A DNA stretch of 64,000 bases from Cenococcum geophilum 1.58 (taxonomy: Eukaryota > Ascomycota > Dothideomycetes > Gloniales > Gloniaceae), in contig KV748299.1 of the NCBI GenBank assembly GCA_001692895.1, positions 1 through 64,000 on the forward strand, given 5' to 3'. Positions 49,400 to 62,065 of this stretch are shown piece after piece. The position numbers and the translations under genes were made by a program. How positions within the stretch are numbered: the first letter of the stretch is position 1; every line of letters starts with the position of its first letter. Below the pieces are notes generated by a model. It was not told where the DNA came from. It saw only the letters and a program-made list of their open reading frames with translations, and made no database searches.

Positions 49400-52300
49400 A
49401 AGCCTGCCCTTAGGCTTTATATATCCGTATTACACCCATAGGGTATTCTTATCTTTATACTCTTCTAGTACTTTATCGTCCTCGCTATGCTAGCACTCTA
49501 TCTACTTATCTAAGTACCTTAGTAGTCTAGGTTCGTTAGGGTAATTACTATAGAACTCTTATAACTTATAAGGGCTACCTATAAAATTCTATACGGGGTA
49601 CTAGGTGGGGTCCGGATTATATCCTTTCTAACTTACGTAGTACTTTAGTATTCCTCTTACAAGTTTATAGGCCAGTATTTCTTTAATTTCCTATTCGCTA
49701 TCACTATTAACTTAAATTAGTAGGGGTGGTTTGTTCTTTTATCTAGGCAATAGGTCGTCTATAGCTTTTTATAGCTTATCTAGTAAGAAAATAGAGTAGA
49801 TCTTAATTAAATCCGGGAGCTTTACCTTATATAAGTTGCCTATCTTCTTAAGGACCTTATATAGTCCTACTATCTAGTAGTCTAGCTTACGGCTAGGCCG
49901 TTCTATCTTCTAGTTCTTTGTTATAACCTAGACTATATTACCTATAGTAAAGTTAGGCTCGCGCCTATACTTATTTACCTACTATTCTATTAATTTCTAG
50001 GCCTTTTCTAGGTTCGTACGGGCTACTTTCTAAGCTTCTTCTAAGCGTTTAGCGTACTACTGGGCTTCCTTATAAGATAGTTTTTTGTATACGGTCCGTA
50101 GCCCTTCTATTCTTTCCTAGTTAAAGCTTATATAGGGTAAATACCCTATTTCTAGCTGGATAGGTGCAAATCCTATAGAGTTGTAAGGTAGGGTAGCCTA
50201 GGCGTAGTCTATTAAAGGTAGTAGTTCGGCCTAGTTATCCTAAAAGTAGTTAATAAAGGGTTAAAGTCTCTAGTCCAAATACTAATTTATAATCTTCGTC
50301 TAGCCGTCTATCTAAGGGTGGTATGCCGTAGAAAGCTTTAGCTTAATGCCTAGGATCTAGGTAAACTTATTCTAGAAAGCCTATATAAACTATAGCCCGT
50401 AATTAGATATAATAGTATCTAGCGGTCTATAAATTTAATAGACGTAGTAGATATATAGTCGGGCCGCCTCTTTAGCATTAATATTCTTATAGCAGGGGAT
50501 TAAGAACGGGCGCTTACTAAAGCGGTCGACTATAACTATAGCCATATTATATCCGTTACGGTCTATAGATAGCTTATAAAAATCTATAAAGATATACTAC
50601 TAGGGGCGCTCTAGTATTAGGAGTAGTTTTAATAGTCCTAGGGTCCTATCTTCTAGGATTATAGACCTACAGCAGTTGTTGTAGTTTCGTATATAGCGGT
50701 TAATATCCATAACTATTCTAGGCCAGGAGTAATAGTTAGCGATAATCTTATAGGTCTTATTATTTCTAGGGTGGGCTATAGAGACCTAGCTATATACTTT
50801 AGTAATTAGCCGCGTCCGTAAGTTCTGCTCCTCTACTACTACTAGCCGTTTATAGTACTTAAGAAGTCCGTTTTTAAGGGACTATAGGTTTATAGCGTCC
50901 TTCGCCTTTTTATAGTACTCTTATAATAAAGGGGCCGTACAATTTACTTATAGTAGTTTATTAATAAGGTTAAGTTCTATAGTATTAATAAGATATATCT
51001 TAGTATCTAAAGGGTCTATATTTAGTTCTACCTATATCTAGGGGTTAAGGTGCTCTAGTTATAGTAGGGTCTAGGTCCGTAATAAGATCTTCGCAGCCGT
51101 CTAGTTATCTAGGTCCTACTTACGCCTTATAAGGGCATCCGTATAGTTTATAGCACCTAGTCTATATATAATTAAGAAGTTAAACTAAAATAGGATATCC
51201 GCCTAGCGTACCTACCGGGCCGTAAGGGCCTTTATTATTATAAAGTATTCTAGGGCCTTATAATCTAATACTACCTAGATAGGTTTAGGGGTCCCCTCTA
51301 GCTATATACGCTAGTGCTAAAAGCTAGAGATAATAGCTAGCATTTCTTTATTATAAATATAGTAGTTTAGCTTAGCATCTATTATGGTCTTTAAATAGTA
51401 TATAATAGGGTGCCATTCTCTATCTACCTACTTTTATAAATAAACGCCAGCTATAATACCGTCTAAGGCATTAGTTTCTAGCATTAAAGGCCATTCTAGG
51501 TTAAAGTAGACAAGTAAGGGGGTAGAGACCAGTCGTTTCTTAAGCTTGTTAAAGGCCTGCCTATATACGGCATTAAAGTAAAAGGGCCGGTCCTTTTAGG
51601 TAAGGCGGCTAAGGGGCTAAGTAATCCTACTATAGTTCCGAATAAAGCGTTAGTAGAAGTTATAGAAGCCTAAGAATAACTATACCCCCTTTACGGTCCT
51701 TAGAGGTACCTACTACTTAATTATAGCCATTTTCTCGGGGTCCGCCTTAATTCCGTCTATACTAATAATAAACCCTAGGTACTTTATACACTTTACACCA
51801 AATTCTAATTTCTAAATATTGGCCTAGAGGCTAGCCTTGCGGAGCCGTTATAGGACCTTATAGACGTGCTCCTTATATTCTAACTTATTCTTAGAGTAAA
51901 TTATAATATTATCTAGGTAGGCTGTATAGAAGTTATTAAGGTAGTTAAAGAGTATATTATTTATATATCGCTAGTACGTAGCCGGTCCATTAGTTAGTCT
52001 AAAAGGAAGTACTTTATATTTATATAATTTGTAATAGGTCTAAAATATAGTAAGATCTATAGATCCAGGGTCTATCCTAATTTAGTAAAAGGCCTAGCAA
52101 ATATTAAGCTTTATAAAAATCTTAGCTCTACTTATTTGGGCTAGTATCTTATTAAGTAGAGGTAGCGGGTAGCGGGTAGCGGCCCTTATAGGTTATATTA
52201 TTTAGCTTATAGTAGTTAATACAGAAACGGAGTCCTCTATTTAGCTTCTTTATAAAGAGAATTAGTAAGGTAAAAGGGACTTAACTACTAGGCTTAATAA

Positions 52301-54650
52301 AGCCCTTATCTAGGTTATTAATAAGATACTACTTTATAGCCTATAATTTGGCGGTAAATTGCTAATAAAGGGGGCTATAGCTAAGGGTGTTCTCCTTATT
52401 AGGCTTAATCTTAATCTTATAGTTGTACGGTTAATAAGGTAGGAGTATATCGGATACTACCTTAGAGAATACGTCCTTAAATTTCTAGTACTAACGGGGC
52501 AGTTTCTATTCTACTAGCTCCTTATCTATAAGCTCGCTTTTCTTTTCCTTAATTATTTAATTAATTTTATATAAGCTAGTTATAAAGGCAATAGTATTAG
52601 GCCGTTTTAAGTTTTAGTAGAACTCTATAGCGCTAATATAGCAGATATTAACTAGTAGGAGGTTTATAGGTTTCTTTATGGACATTCCATAGGCTGTATT
52701 CTATGGTTAAGGGTTTATAACCCTCTTTAGCTTATATTCTATCTTCCGTAAGTTATCCTTCCGGTCTATACTTTTAGTACAGCATCCGGTACTCCTTACT
52801 GTTCTTTATAGCTATATAGGGCCTAAGCTAGCTAGCTTATTACTAACTTCCTAGGTTTCTAGTACCGGCGGTATAATATTAGTAGTCTAGGGGCGGCGTA
52901 ATAGACGAACCTGTTACGGGTTAAGTTATATATCTTTCTTAAAAGCCTAGTCCCTACGTATAGCGTTAGCCTAGTAAACAGTGTCTACCTATAGTCGCAC
53001 GAGGTTTTCCATTATAATACTAATTTCCTTTATAAAAGAAGGTATTAGGGGTAGGGTTTTAGGCTAGATAAGCCGTTAGTTCTATATATTAAGCTATAAG
53101 CCTAAATAGGCTAGCTATTTCCTTTCTAAGATTATATTATAGTTTCCTAGGTCCGTAATAAGAAAGGGGATATTATATTACCTTTGTCCGTTAACACGGA
53201 GGTAGATCTATAGGATAGTCGTAATAGGTAGTCCTATCTATCCGTTATACCCATAGATAGAAATTAATTTAGGCAGTTCTTTAAGGAGTATATTTAAAAA
53301 GTTAGCCAGTTTTATAGCACACTTTATATTAATTAAGGTAAAGGCATTTACTCCTAAATTAGCTAAAGTAGAGGTTAAAACTTAATATCTATTACGGAAT
53401 AAAGTATAAGGGATAGTATAGCTTCTTCTACTAACTAGCTAACCTAGATTAATATATAATATATTAATCCCTTTTAACCCTAAAGATAAGTCTTCCTTTA
53501 GGGTTCCTCTTTTTCTAACTCTATACTATCCTCCTAAATTAATAGGACCTTATTTATCTTTACTACTATTAGGCAGTCCTTTATAAAGTAGTCCTTTTAG
53601 CCGTATAAAAAGTAAGCTCCTTAATTACTAAGGGCCTATTTATAGGGGTCGCTATAAATAGGTTAAGTATACGCCGGACCCGCAGCAGGACTAGCTGTGC
53701 GGCTAGCTGCCGGATTAACAGTAGGCTATACGGCTAGTACTATAGGGGTTATAGATCGTACCGGGGCACTACGGGCCGTTCTTATAGTGCTTATAGTCTG
53801 GTTTAAAGAGTTTCTAGCTTTATACCGCTTAGCTTATACCTTAATTTAATAGAGGCCTTAATTAATAGCCAGGCAGTAGTCTATAAGTACCTTTAGCGTT
53901 TATATAGTAGTAAAAACTAGTAGTACGGCGTGCTATAGGTCTAGGGTAAGCTTATTAAAGAGGTCTAGTATTAGGTCTTTATAGGGAATATAGGCTTAGC
54001 CGGCTAGGTATAGAAAGCGGGTTTAAAAGGCTAAAAAGGTCTCCGTTATTTTTATATTTAGGGCTTTATAGTTAAGGCGAGCGTTCTATATCTTAAAGGG
54101 GTCCTTATAAATAGAAGACAGGTAGTTAATTATTTCTTCTCTAAAGAGAAAAGGGTCTACTAAGTCCTAGGCGTATCGCGGACATAAATGCGTCTATACG
54201 TCCCCGCCGGTACGGCTAAACACATAGGCCATCTTAGCTTAAGTAGTAGGGAAGTAGTCCGCATTAACTTTAAGCTTATCTTATAGTTAAAGCTTCCAAT
54301 TATTAAATATAGGGTTAGTTCCATCTATAAGCAATAAGGGGTCCGCAACCTTCGCGGACCGCAACAATACTAACGCTATGCGTTAGGCTAGGGCCTTAAG
54401 GACCATAGCAAGCCTCTAGGTGTCCGATAACTCCTTATTAGGCGTAGGGGTATCTCTAGTTCTAAGCAGCTCTTAAAGTCGTTTAATTTCGGTATTAGCT
54501 GCTATAAGTTCTTCCTGGGGGGTTAAAACGGTAACTATTTTACTATTAGAGGTATTTATAGGTCCTACAGCGGCTTTGCCGGCTACTATATTTCTTAGCA
54601 TAGTAGTAGGGGTATTAAGTAATTTCTAGTGTTTATTTATTTTCTAGGGG
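49400..54650 (-). pseudogene. Gypsy-2 Gag-Pol relic
   Basis: Minus strand. RT region about 52,250-51,780: LPFRLTNGPATYQRYINNIL and the active site FYTAYLDNIIIYSKNK (about 51,900-51,925; the second catalytic Asp is Asn), then KLEFGVKCIKYLGFIISIDG. RNase H about 51,480-51,300: LMLETNALDGIIAG and YYIYNKEMLAIISSF. Integrase occupies about 51,000-50,300. The C-terminal end is near 49,410. Gag and protease lie at 53,000-54,650 but are poorly readable. Stops in all parts. Confidence 0.87.
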
Positions 54651-54846
54651 TTCTAGTCCATACGTATCCTATTCTTAGGGTCTGTATTTTATATATATCC
54701 TGTTTATATTCTTTTAGTTCTATCCTATTCTTATAGTCCTAGTAATATCCTTAGGGTCCTATCCCTATATTCCTATCCTATTTATAGTCCGTAGATATAT
54801 TTAAGTTCCTTCTTAGAAAGAGAAAGTAGTAGCGAGCTTTAGATAA

Positions 54847-55048
54847 TATTAGCGACTCGGTTAATTAAGGCACGAGCACGGCAAGAGGGTCGCGCAGGCC
54901 TATACAATTGTATTGTCTATAAACGAGGATCCAAAGCTAGAGAAAGGAAAGGGGAAGAATGGAAGCACCGCTCGAAGTTATATACAATCCTCTAGTCACG
55001 TGATGGCAACTTGCCGTCACGTGACGGCAATTTGCTAGTACCGTAATA
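54847..55048 (-). repeat. Gypsy-2 5' LTR
   Basis: 202 bp. Plus strand starts TATTAGCGACTCGGTTAATT and ends CTAGTACCGTAATA. Differences from the other LTR are transitions. Confidence 0.92.
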
Positions 55049-56127
55049 GCCTTCCGCAATGCTTAAAGGGCTACAAATAACAATTAAGGCCTTTACCTAT
55101 ACTTACTTATTAAAGAGAACGCCATAATATAGAATAGTACCTATAAGATAATTAAATGTAGTAGGTAAACTGCCTAGTAGAATATACCAGGACCTTATTT
55201 TTACCCTTAAAGGTTAATATAAGGTTTAGCTGCAGCTCTTAATCTTAGATTAGCTTAAAGCTAAGCCTAACTAATTAATTAGGTTTTACAACGAGCCTTA
55301 ATACTAAGCCTATTTTTTAGGGATAGATTAAGACCTTACTAATAAAATCTCTTTTAAATAGGTCTCCGCTTACACCCTATTATTAATAAGTATACTAGAA
55401 TGCAGAAATTAACCTCTAACCGCAGTATCTCTGGCGATTAACTCCTACTTAATTACTAGGAGGCTCTATATAATATTAAGAAGATACTAGAGCCTCTGGC
55501 TAAAGCAACCTTTAAACTAGAGTATTATGGCATTTATAGTAATACTAGCTCTCTCTAGCAGTGGCTTATAAAGCTTAATAGCCTCTTAACCTTTATAGAG
55601 AAGTAAAAAGTAAGGCTAGTAGCTAATAAGCATGCGAATAAGTACGTTATTACTATAGTAGAGCTTATATAGGAGAAGCTTAACTACTACTATAGCCTTA
55701 GTAATGTAATACAGCTTACCAAGCCGCTATTCTTCTCTATCCTAGTAGGAAGTTTTAGTAGTTTAAGACGTATTGGGCTTTAAGGCCTAAATAGCAAGAA
55801 GCTGTTAAGGACAACTTCGAAGAGTTTACTTATGCTTTACTTAAGAGCAGGCCTCCTATACCAAAGGTAATAGCTATATATAGCTTACCACGTAAGCGGA
55901 AGCCTTATACTAAGTATTAGCCTAAAGATAGTAATTCTAATTGGGGTAAGGAGGCAAGAGATCCTATTACTAAGGAGCTTAATTACTATCTTAATGCCTA
56001 GTTATAAAGAGGCTAGTAAGGAGCAATGGAACAAAGATTAATATTAATGTAATTAACTAGTAGTTTAACCGTTGTAATAAGTATCCTATACTTAGTTTAA
56101 TAGCTTTTAATCTTACTATAGCGCCGC

Positions 56128-56481
56128 TATTACGGAGTAAGTATAAGCGACGATAATATATAACGAAGTAGATATTATTAAGCTACGTATATAAACTATG
56201 TAATAAAGTCAAGACGTTGCGTAAGGAAAGAAGGTAAGGAGATAGGGAAAAAGGGTATATATTGTTGACTTAGTTGCTTAGTTAACGCGTATACGGGGCA
56301 GAATAGGATTCGGGTAGCGGTCCTAGTAGAACTTGGTAGGATTTAGTGGACTTAGTAGAATATAGCAGAATATAGTAGAATATAGTAGATATTGCAGATA
56401 TTGCAGATATTACAGATATTACAGATATTGCGGTAGAGACGGGTAGTCGTGTGCAAGGTGTTACGGGGTAGTCCCGTAATA
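56128..56481 (-). repeat. Gypsy-1b 3' LTR
   Basis: 354 bp. Plus strand TATTACGGAGTAAGTATAAG to GTAGTCCCGTAATA. It holds AGAATATAGYAG and AGATATTRCAG short tandem units (56,350-56,435). Confidence 0.92.
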
Positions 56482-56491
56482 GTACCCCCCT

Positions 56492-59400
56492 TTAAATTCG
56501 AGCTTCTATAAGATAGGGCTATAGTAGTTCTAGGTAGGGTTTGTAAAAGTCTTCTGCGGCTTATATAAGTCCTATAGAGTTAACGAGTTCCTATAAGGGC
56601 TTAGTAAAGCCTCTCTATTTCGTAAGGTACATATATTTATATTTCCGTTTGTTATACTTAATATCGTTAATTCTTTTAACAAAGTACTTATCCTTACCAT
56701 CTACTTTAACTAGTAGAGGAGGGTCCTAGATTTATCTAGGCAGGGCGTCTACTATAGGGGTAGTAGGGCGGAGGACTGACGTATAGAATATAGGGTGGAT
56801 TTTAACTATATTAGGGAGCTTTGGTCGGTAGGCATAAGGAAAAATAACCTTTTTAACTTTATAGGGGCTAGCGTTCTTCTAATTAAGCTTCTTAGTAGGT
56901 TGTTTTATGTTTAGATTTCTTATATCTAGCTAGACAAAGTTACTAATTTAGTAGGCCGATGCTAGGGTTCAGTTCTTATTTGCTACGGCTTTATAGACAG
57001 ATTAGGCCCATGTTATTTTATTAGTTAGGAATTCTTATAGTTCTTCTATCTTCTTTATAAATTTATTTGCTTCTATAACTTATAAGGTATAATAAGCGGG
57101 GCGAGGAGCATTACTAAAGGGTTTAAAACCTATTCGCGGATGCTAGCTATAGTTAGCTAAGAACGGGGAGACCTTTGTGGTTTCTAAAACGGAATTATTT
57201 ATAGTAAACTTGGTAAATGTAAGCTAGTCTATCTAGTTGTCCTATAAATACGACGTATATATCCGAATATATTGTTCTATTATAGTATTTATATATTCTA
57301 TTTAACTATCTATCTCTAGGTAGTATACTATAGATAATAGTGCTTTAATACAGAGTTAAGTAGTTAGTTCTTTCTAGAATGTAGAGATAAACTAGCTACC
57401 TCTATTAGAGATAATCGTTTTAGAGAGCCTATAGAGTTTCTATACATAATCTAGGAACAGTTAGGCGATGGTAGGCGTTAATATGTTAGGGCAGGCGATT
57501 AAGTATCTTATTTTGGATAGTTGGTCTATAACTACTATAATATTTATATAGCCTTTATTTACGGGGAGATTAATAATAAAGTTAATTAAGATATCCTTCT
57601 ATCTTTAGTCTGGAATAGGTAGTGGCTTTAAAAAGCCGTTATACATCTTATATAAAGCTTTGGCTTATTAGTAGGTATGGCAGCTAGAGACGTACCTTCG
57701 TATTATATTATACATATTCGGCTAGTAGTATTCTCGTTATAGAAGTTCTAGGGTCTTCCCTCGGCCTAGGTAGCTAGCTACTAGTAGATCGTGTATATGT
57801 TCGAGGAGCTTAAGCTTAAGTTCGTCGTAGTTAGGTATTACTAGTTGGTTTTAGTAGTATAAGCGGTCTCTATAGGCTTTATATTTACTTAGAGAAATCC
57901 TTTTAGAGCGTCTAACGCCATCTTAAATTAGCTTAAGCGTCTCTTAGATAAACTCGTTGTTTAGGTATTCATTAGCTATAATCTATTTAATAGTTTAATT
58001 AGTTATTTTAAGGACGTATATTATAAGATCTTTAGTAGGGGGTTTAAATAGTTTAGGGCGGAGCAGGGTCTAATTATAGTAGGAGTATGCTTCTTCTTAA
58101 GCTGGTGCGTCTTATAAACGTTAGATTAAGGCATTAGGCTTCTAGCCTTAAACGCCTAGGCGGTATATAATTAAGAATTAAAAACGGGATAGGTATTCTA
58201 ACTAGCGGGCCTAGTAATAACTTAGCTATTTTATAGTTATAAAGTATTATAGATTCTTATAGTTACTAAGGACCTTAATTAGGAATCCGGCGCCTTCTAG
58301 TTTAGGTTACTATTATTTAAAGCATCTAATAATGGCTAGTAGTTCCTTATTATAGATCTTATAGTTATATTTAGCTAGGCTTAGTTATTTTAAGAAGTAT
58401 ACTATAGGGTGTAATACTCCTTCCTTATTATATTAAGATAGAATACCTCTAGTAACGTAATTAGATAAGTTAGCTTCTATAATACTTATTTAGTCTAGGT
58501 TAAAGTATTAGAGTACTAGTATAGTAGTAAACATAACCTTTAGATAGGTAAAGGCTTTCTTATATTCCTTATTAAAGGTAAAGGCTTTATCTTTTTAAGT
58601 TAAGGCTATAAGGGGTAAAACTAGGGCGGAGAAGTTATTAATAAACTGTTAGTAGAAGTTGGTAAATCCTATAAAGGCCCTTACGTCCTTAATATTCTTA
58701 GGTTCTTACTAGTTTATAATTACTTTAACTTTCTTAGGGTCTATTCGTACGCCGTCTATAGAGATAATAAGTCTAAGGTATAGGACTTCTGTTTTATAGA
58801 ACTCGTATTTATCTATATCTAATTATAGGCTGGCTCCGCGTAAGGCTTATAGGACCAGTTTAATATATTTTTAGTATTTAGCTAGATTATTACTATATAT
58901 TAAGATGTCGTCGATATAAGTAGTATAAAAGACGTCTAGGTATAGGCGCAAGGTATTATTTATAAAGTGTTAGAATAAACTTGGGGCATTTACAAGGCTG
59001 AATGGTATTACTAAGTATATAAATAATCCGTATTAGATGCGAAATGCAGTAAGCTATTTGTCTCCTTTCGCGATATAAAGGCGGTTAAATGCGTAGATAA
59101 TATTAAGCTTTATATAGAAGCGAGCCTTACTTAATTGGTTTAGTATCTCTTAGATTAATGGGATTGGGTATTAGTTCTTAATAGTAATAGCGTTAAGAGC
59201 TTAGTAGTCTACGTAGAAGCGTAGACTACCGCTAGGTTTCTTGATAAAGATTACTAGTACGGCTATAGGTGAGGAACTTGCTCTAATAAATCCTTTATCT
59301 AGATATTTGTCTAAGTACCTCTATAGTACCTAGAGTTTATTTTAGGATATCCTATATAAGGGTCTAAATCTAGGGTGCTTTCCTTTTTTAACTATAATCT

Positions 59401-61690
59401 TATAATTATATAGACGGCGTTCCGGTAGCTTATTGGCTTCCTTTTATAAGAATACGTCTAAATAATTATAGTACTCTACTAGTACCTTTATAGCGGGGTT
59501 AGTATATTTCTTTAGTGCTAAGGCCTTCTTAATATTAGCTATTGTAATAGTAAAGATTATATATTCTGGTTTCTTGGCAAGTTATACTAGTGGGGTAGCT
59601 CTAATTATATAGATATCTAAGGTATTAGGCGAGCTTAGATTATCCTTAGTTTCTTATATAGTTTCTTATTCAGCTTTAGGTTTAGTATTAGGTACGGAGT
59701 TAGTATTAGATTTAGGTTTAGGTTCTTTAAGTATCCTCTTTATAGTAGGATACTAGTCCTTCTAGTATTTTTATATAGTAAGCTTAAGCTTCTACTTAGC
59801 GCGGGGCGGTATAGTATTTGGGTTCGGTTTATAGGGTTTAGTAGAATTTCTAAGTCCTTAATAGATATTAGTAGAAATCTTATATTAGTGGAATTTAGTG
59901 GAATTCCTAGGTTAATGGAATCTGGTGGATTCCTTAGGCGTAGGGTAGATACTGGTAGAAATCTTAGGCTAATAGGTTTTAGTGGATTTCCTAGATTTTA
60001 GTTTAGAGTTAGGGCGGTGTGCTATAGAATATTCCTACTTATAGCGAGGGGTAGTAAATAGAAGCTTAAGGTTATCCTAATTAATAACTACCTTATATAG
60101 CTTTATCTAGGGTTATCTAAGGATTACTAGGTAACCTAGGGTGGTAACGAAAAGCTTAATTAGTTCTTCGTGGTTTAGGTATTAGAGTTTTAGGGCTACT
60201 ACGTTAGTAATACAACCTAAGATGGTGCGTTTGCTATTAAATCTAAATACGTTAATATGCCGGTTAAGGGGTATTATGGTAAAACTATTGTCTTACGCGA
60301 AGATCTTATTAATAAATCCTATACCGCTAGCTCCTATATTAATTAGAACTTAAGTATTAGCCTATTAATCTTTTTACTAAAGACAGTAGTTAACGGTTAT
60401 ACTACAATCCTAAGAGTTAGGGTTTGCGATATCTAATACATTTAACAAGATCCTATAATATAGCTGTCCTAAAGAGTAACTTAACTCTAGGACGTTCCTT
60501 TTAGTGGCGAGCGAGGGGGGGTTCCTAGGGGTAATCGTATACTAGAGCTTTGTCCTTATTAGTAACTTTTACTAGATAAAGAACTAGAGATAGATAAAAA
60601 GGAATGGGGGCGGCGGCTAGAGGATCGGTATGGTAAACGGCTACTAGTATTAGCTGTTTATATATTCTTTTAGAAGGGGATAAAGTAGTAGTTAGAGATA
60701 TAAGTGTTACTACCGCATTTAAAACAGAGACTATGCTTAATGCGTTATTCTTATTTAGTAGATCCTTTTAGGGCGTAGGAGAGAGTTCTAGTATTAATAT
60801 TTATAGCGTCTAGGTCCTTATAGGTCTTAGATAGTTAGGGAGTAGAGTACTAGGGCGTATATTTTGGGATAAGGCGCAGTATATTATTATATAAGCTATT
60901 AATAACGTTGGCGTAGGCAGTAATAGTATCTAGCAGCTTAACTCCTATAAGCGATACTTTTAGTTTAGAGTTTAGAGATTCTACTAGGCGGTTAATTAAG
61001 GTAGGTTTATTCTATCTAGTTTCTTTAGCGTAATAGTGGAACTTAGCGAAGTATAATAGAAAGTTCTTAGAGCCTTATATCATCTTATTTAGTTTCCTTT
61101 ATACTATAGCAACTTAGTTAGGGTTACTATAAAAAGCTTCTAATATAGTAACTAGCTTTTCTATAGTATTTGGTTAAAATAGGTATATAGTTTCTATAGC
61201 ATCTTCTGTTAAACGGCTTATAGTATAACGCAGTTAGCTATTAGGGGTGGGGTAGCAATTAATATTACCGTTTAGCTTATTCTCGAGTTAGTTAAGGAAG
61301 GACCATAGTTTACTCCTTTTACTAGAAAAGGTAGGAGGATTAGGGAGACGTTTAGTTAGCTTCTTTATAGGGGCACTAGTTAGTAAATTCGGGGTTAAAG
61401 AGCTAGTCCTAGACACGTTTCCTCTATCTAGTACTTATAGGTTAATACCAGTAGGGATGGGTAGGGGTAACGGTGTGGCAGATGGTGGGTTACAATAGAT
61501 TTCTTTAATTTCTTTTCTTAGGGATCTAATTATTTCTTAATACTAAGCCTCTTACTTAGCAAGGGCGTCTATAAAAGCCTATTATAGGCTCTTTATTTAT
61601 TTAGTAAATATATTATATAGGTCGGTTATAGATATAGGAGCTTTTAGGTTATTCTATATATTAAATAGGGCGGTATAGAGTATAGGTTTA
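56492..61690 (-). pseudogene. Gypsy-1b Gag-Pol relic
   Basis: Minus-strand polyprotein, parallel to Gypsy-1a. The RT active site is intact here: TYIDDILIYSNN (58,904-58,918 and around), whereas Gypsy-1a has YINN. Also readable: the RNase H, the integrase zinc-binding part and an LPIPDxxxKDILINFIINLP-like catalytic start (about 57,560-57,620), and the chromodomain-like end near 56,500-56,700. Gag lies at about 60,700-61,690. Stops remain frequent. Together with Gypsy-1a it could give a consensus for family placement. Confidence 0.88.
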
Positions 61691-61701
61691 ATGTAATATA
61701 G

Positions 61702-62065
61702 TATTATAGAGTAAGTATAAGCGACGATAATATATAACGAAGTAGATATTATTAAGCTATATATATAAACTATGTAATAAAGTTAAGACGTTACGTAAGG
61801 AAAGAAGGTAAGGAGATAGGGAAAAAGGGTATATATTGTTAACTTAGTTGCTTAGTTAACGCGTGCACAGGGCAGAATAGGATTCGGGTAGCGGTCCTAG
61901 TAGAACTTAGCAGGATTTAGTAAACTTAGCAGAATATAGCAGAATATAGCAGAATATAGCAGAATATGGCAGATATTGCAGATATTGCAGATATTGCAGA
62001 TATTATAGATATTGCGGTAGAGACGGGTAGTTGTGTGCAAGGTGTTACGGGGTAGTCCCGTAACA
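61702..62065 (-). repeat. Gypsy-1b 5' LTR
   Basis: 364 bp. Plus strand TATTATAGAGTAAGTATAAG to GTAGTCCCGTAACA. It has more short tandem units (61,925-62,015) than the 3' LTR, which accounts for the length difference. Confidence 0.92.

Larger units (their letters stand above)
49181..55048 (-). mobile_element. Gypsy-2: Ty3/Gypsy LTR retrotransposon (5.9 kb) inside hAT-D
   Basis: Two 202-bp LTRs and a perfect 5-bp duplication GCCTT (49,176-49,180 and 55,049-55,053). It reads on the minus strand. The polypurine tract is the complement of the C-rich run just after 49,382. RT, RNase H and integrase are in Ty3/Gypsy order. The LTR sequence is unrelated to Gypsy-1. Confidence 0.92.
56128..62065 (-). 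mobile_element. Gypsy-1b: second copy of Gypsy-1, reverse orientation, inside hAT-D transposase
   Basis: LTRs of 354 and 364 bp, with a perfect 5-bp duplication GCCGC (56,123-56,127 and 62,066-62,070). LTR and internal sequence are clearly the same family as Gypsy-1a, but on the minus strand. The polypurine tract is the complement of CCCCCCTTTAAA at 56,485-56,496. The two LTRs differ in the number of short internal tandem repeats. Confidence 0.93.
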
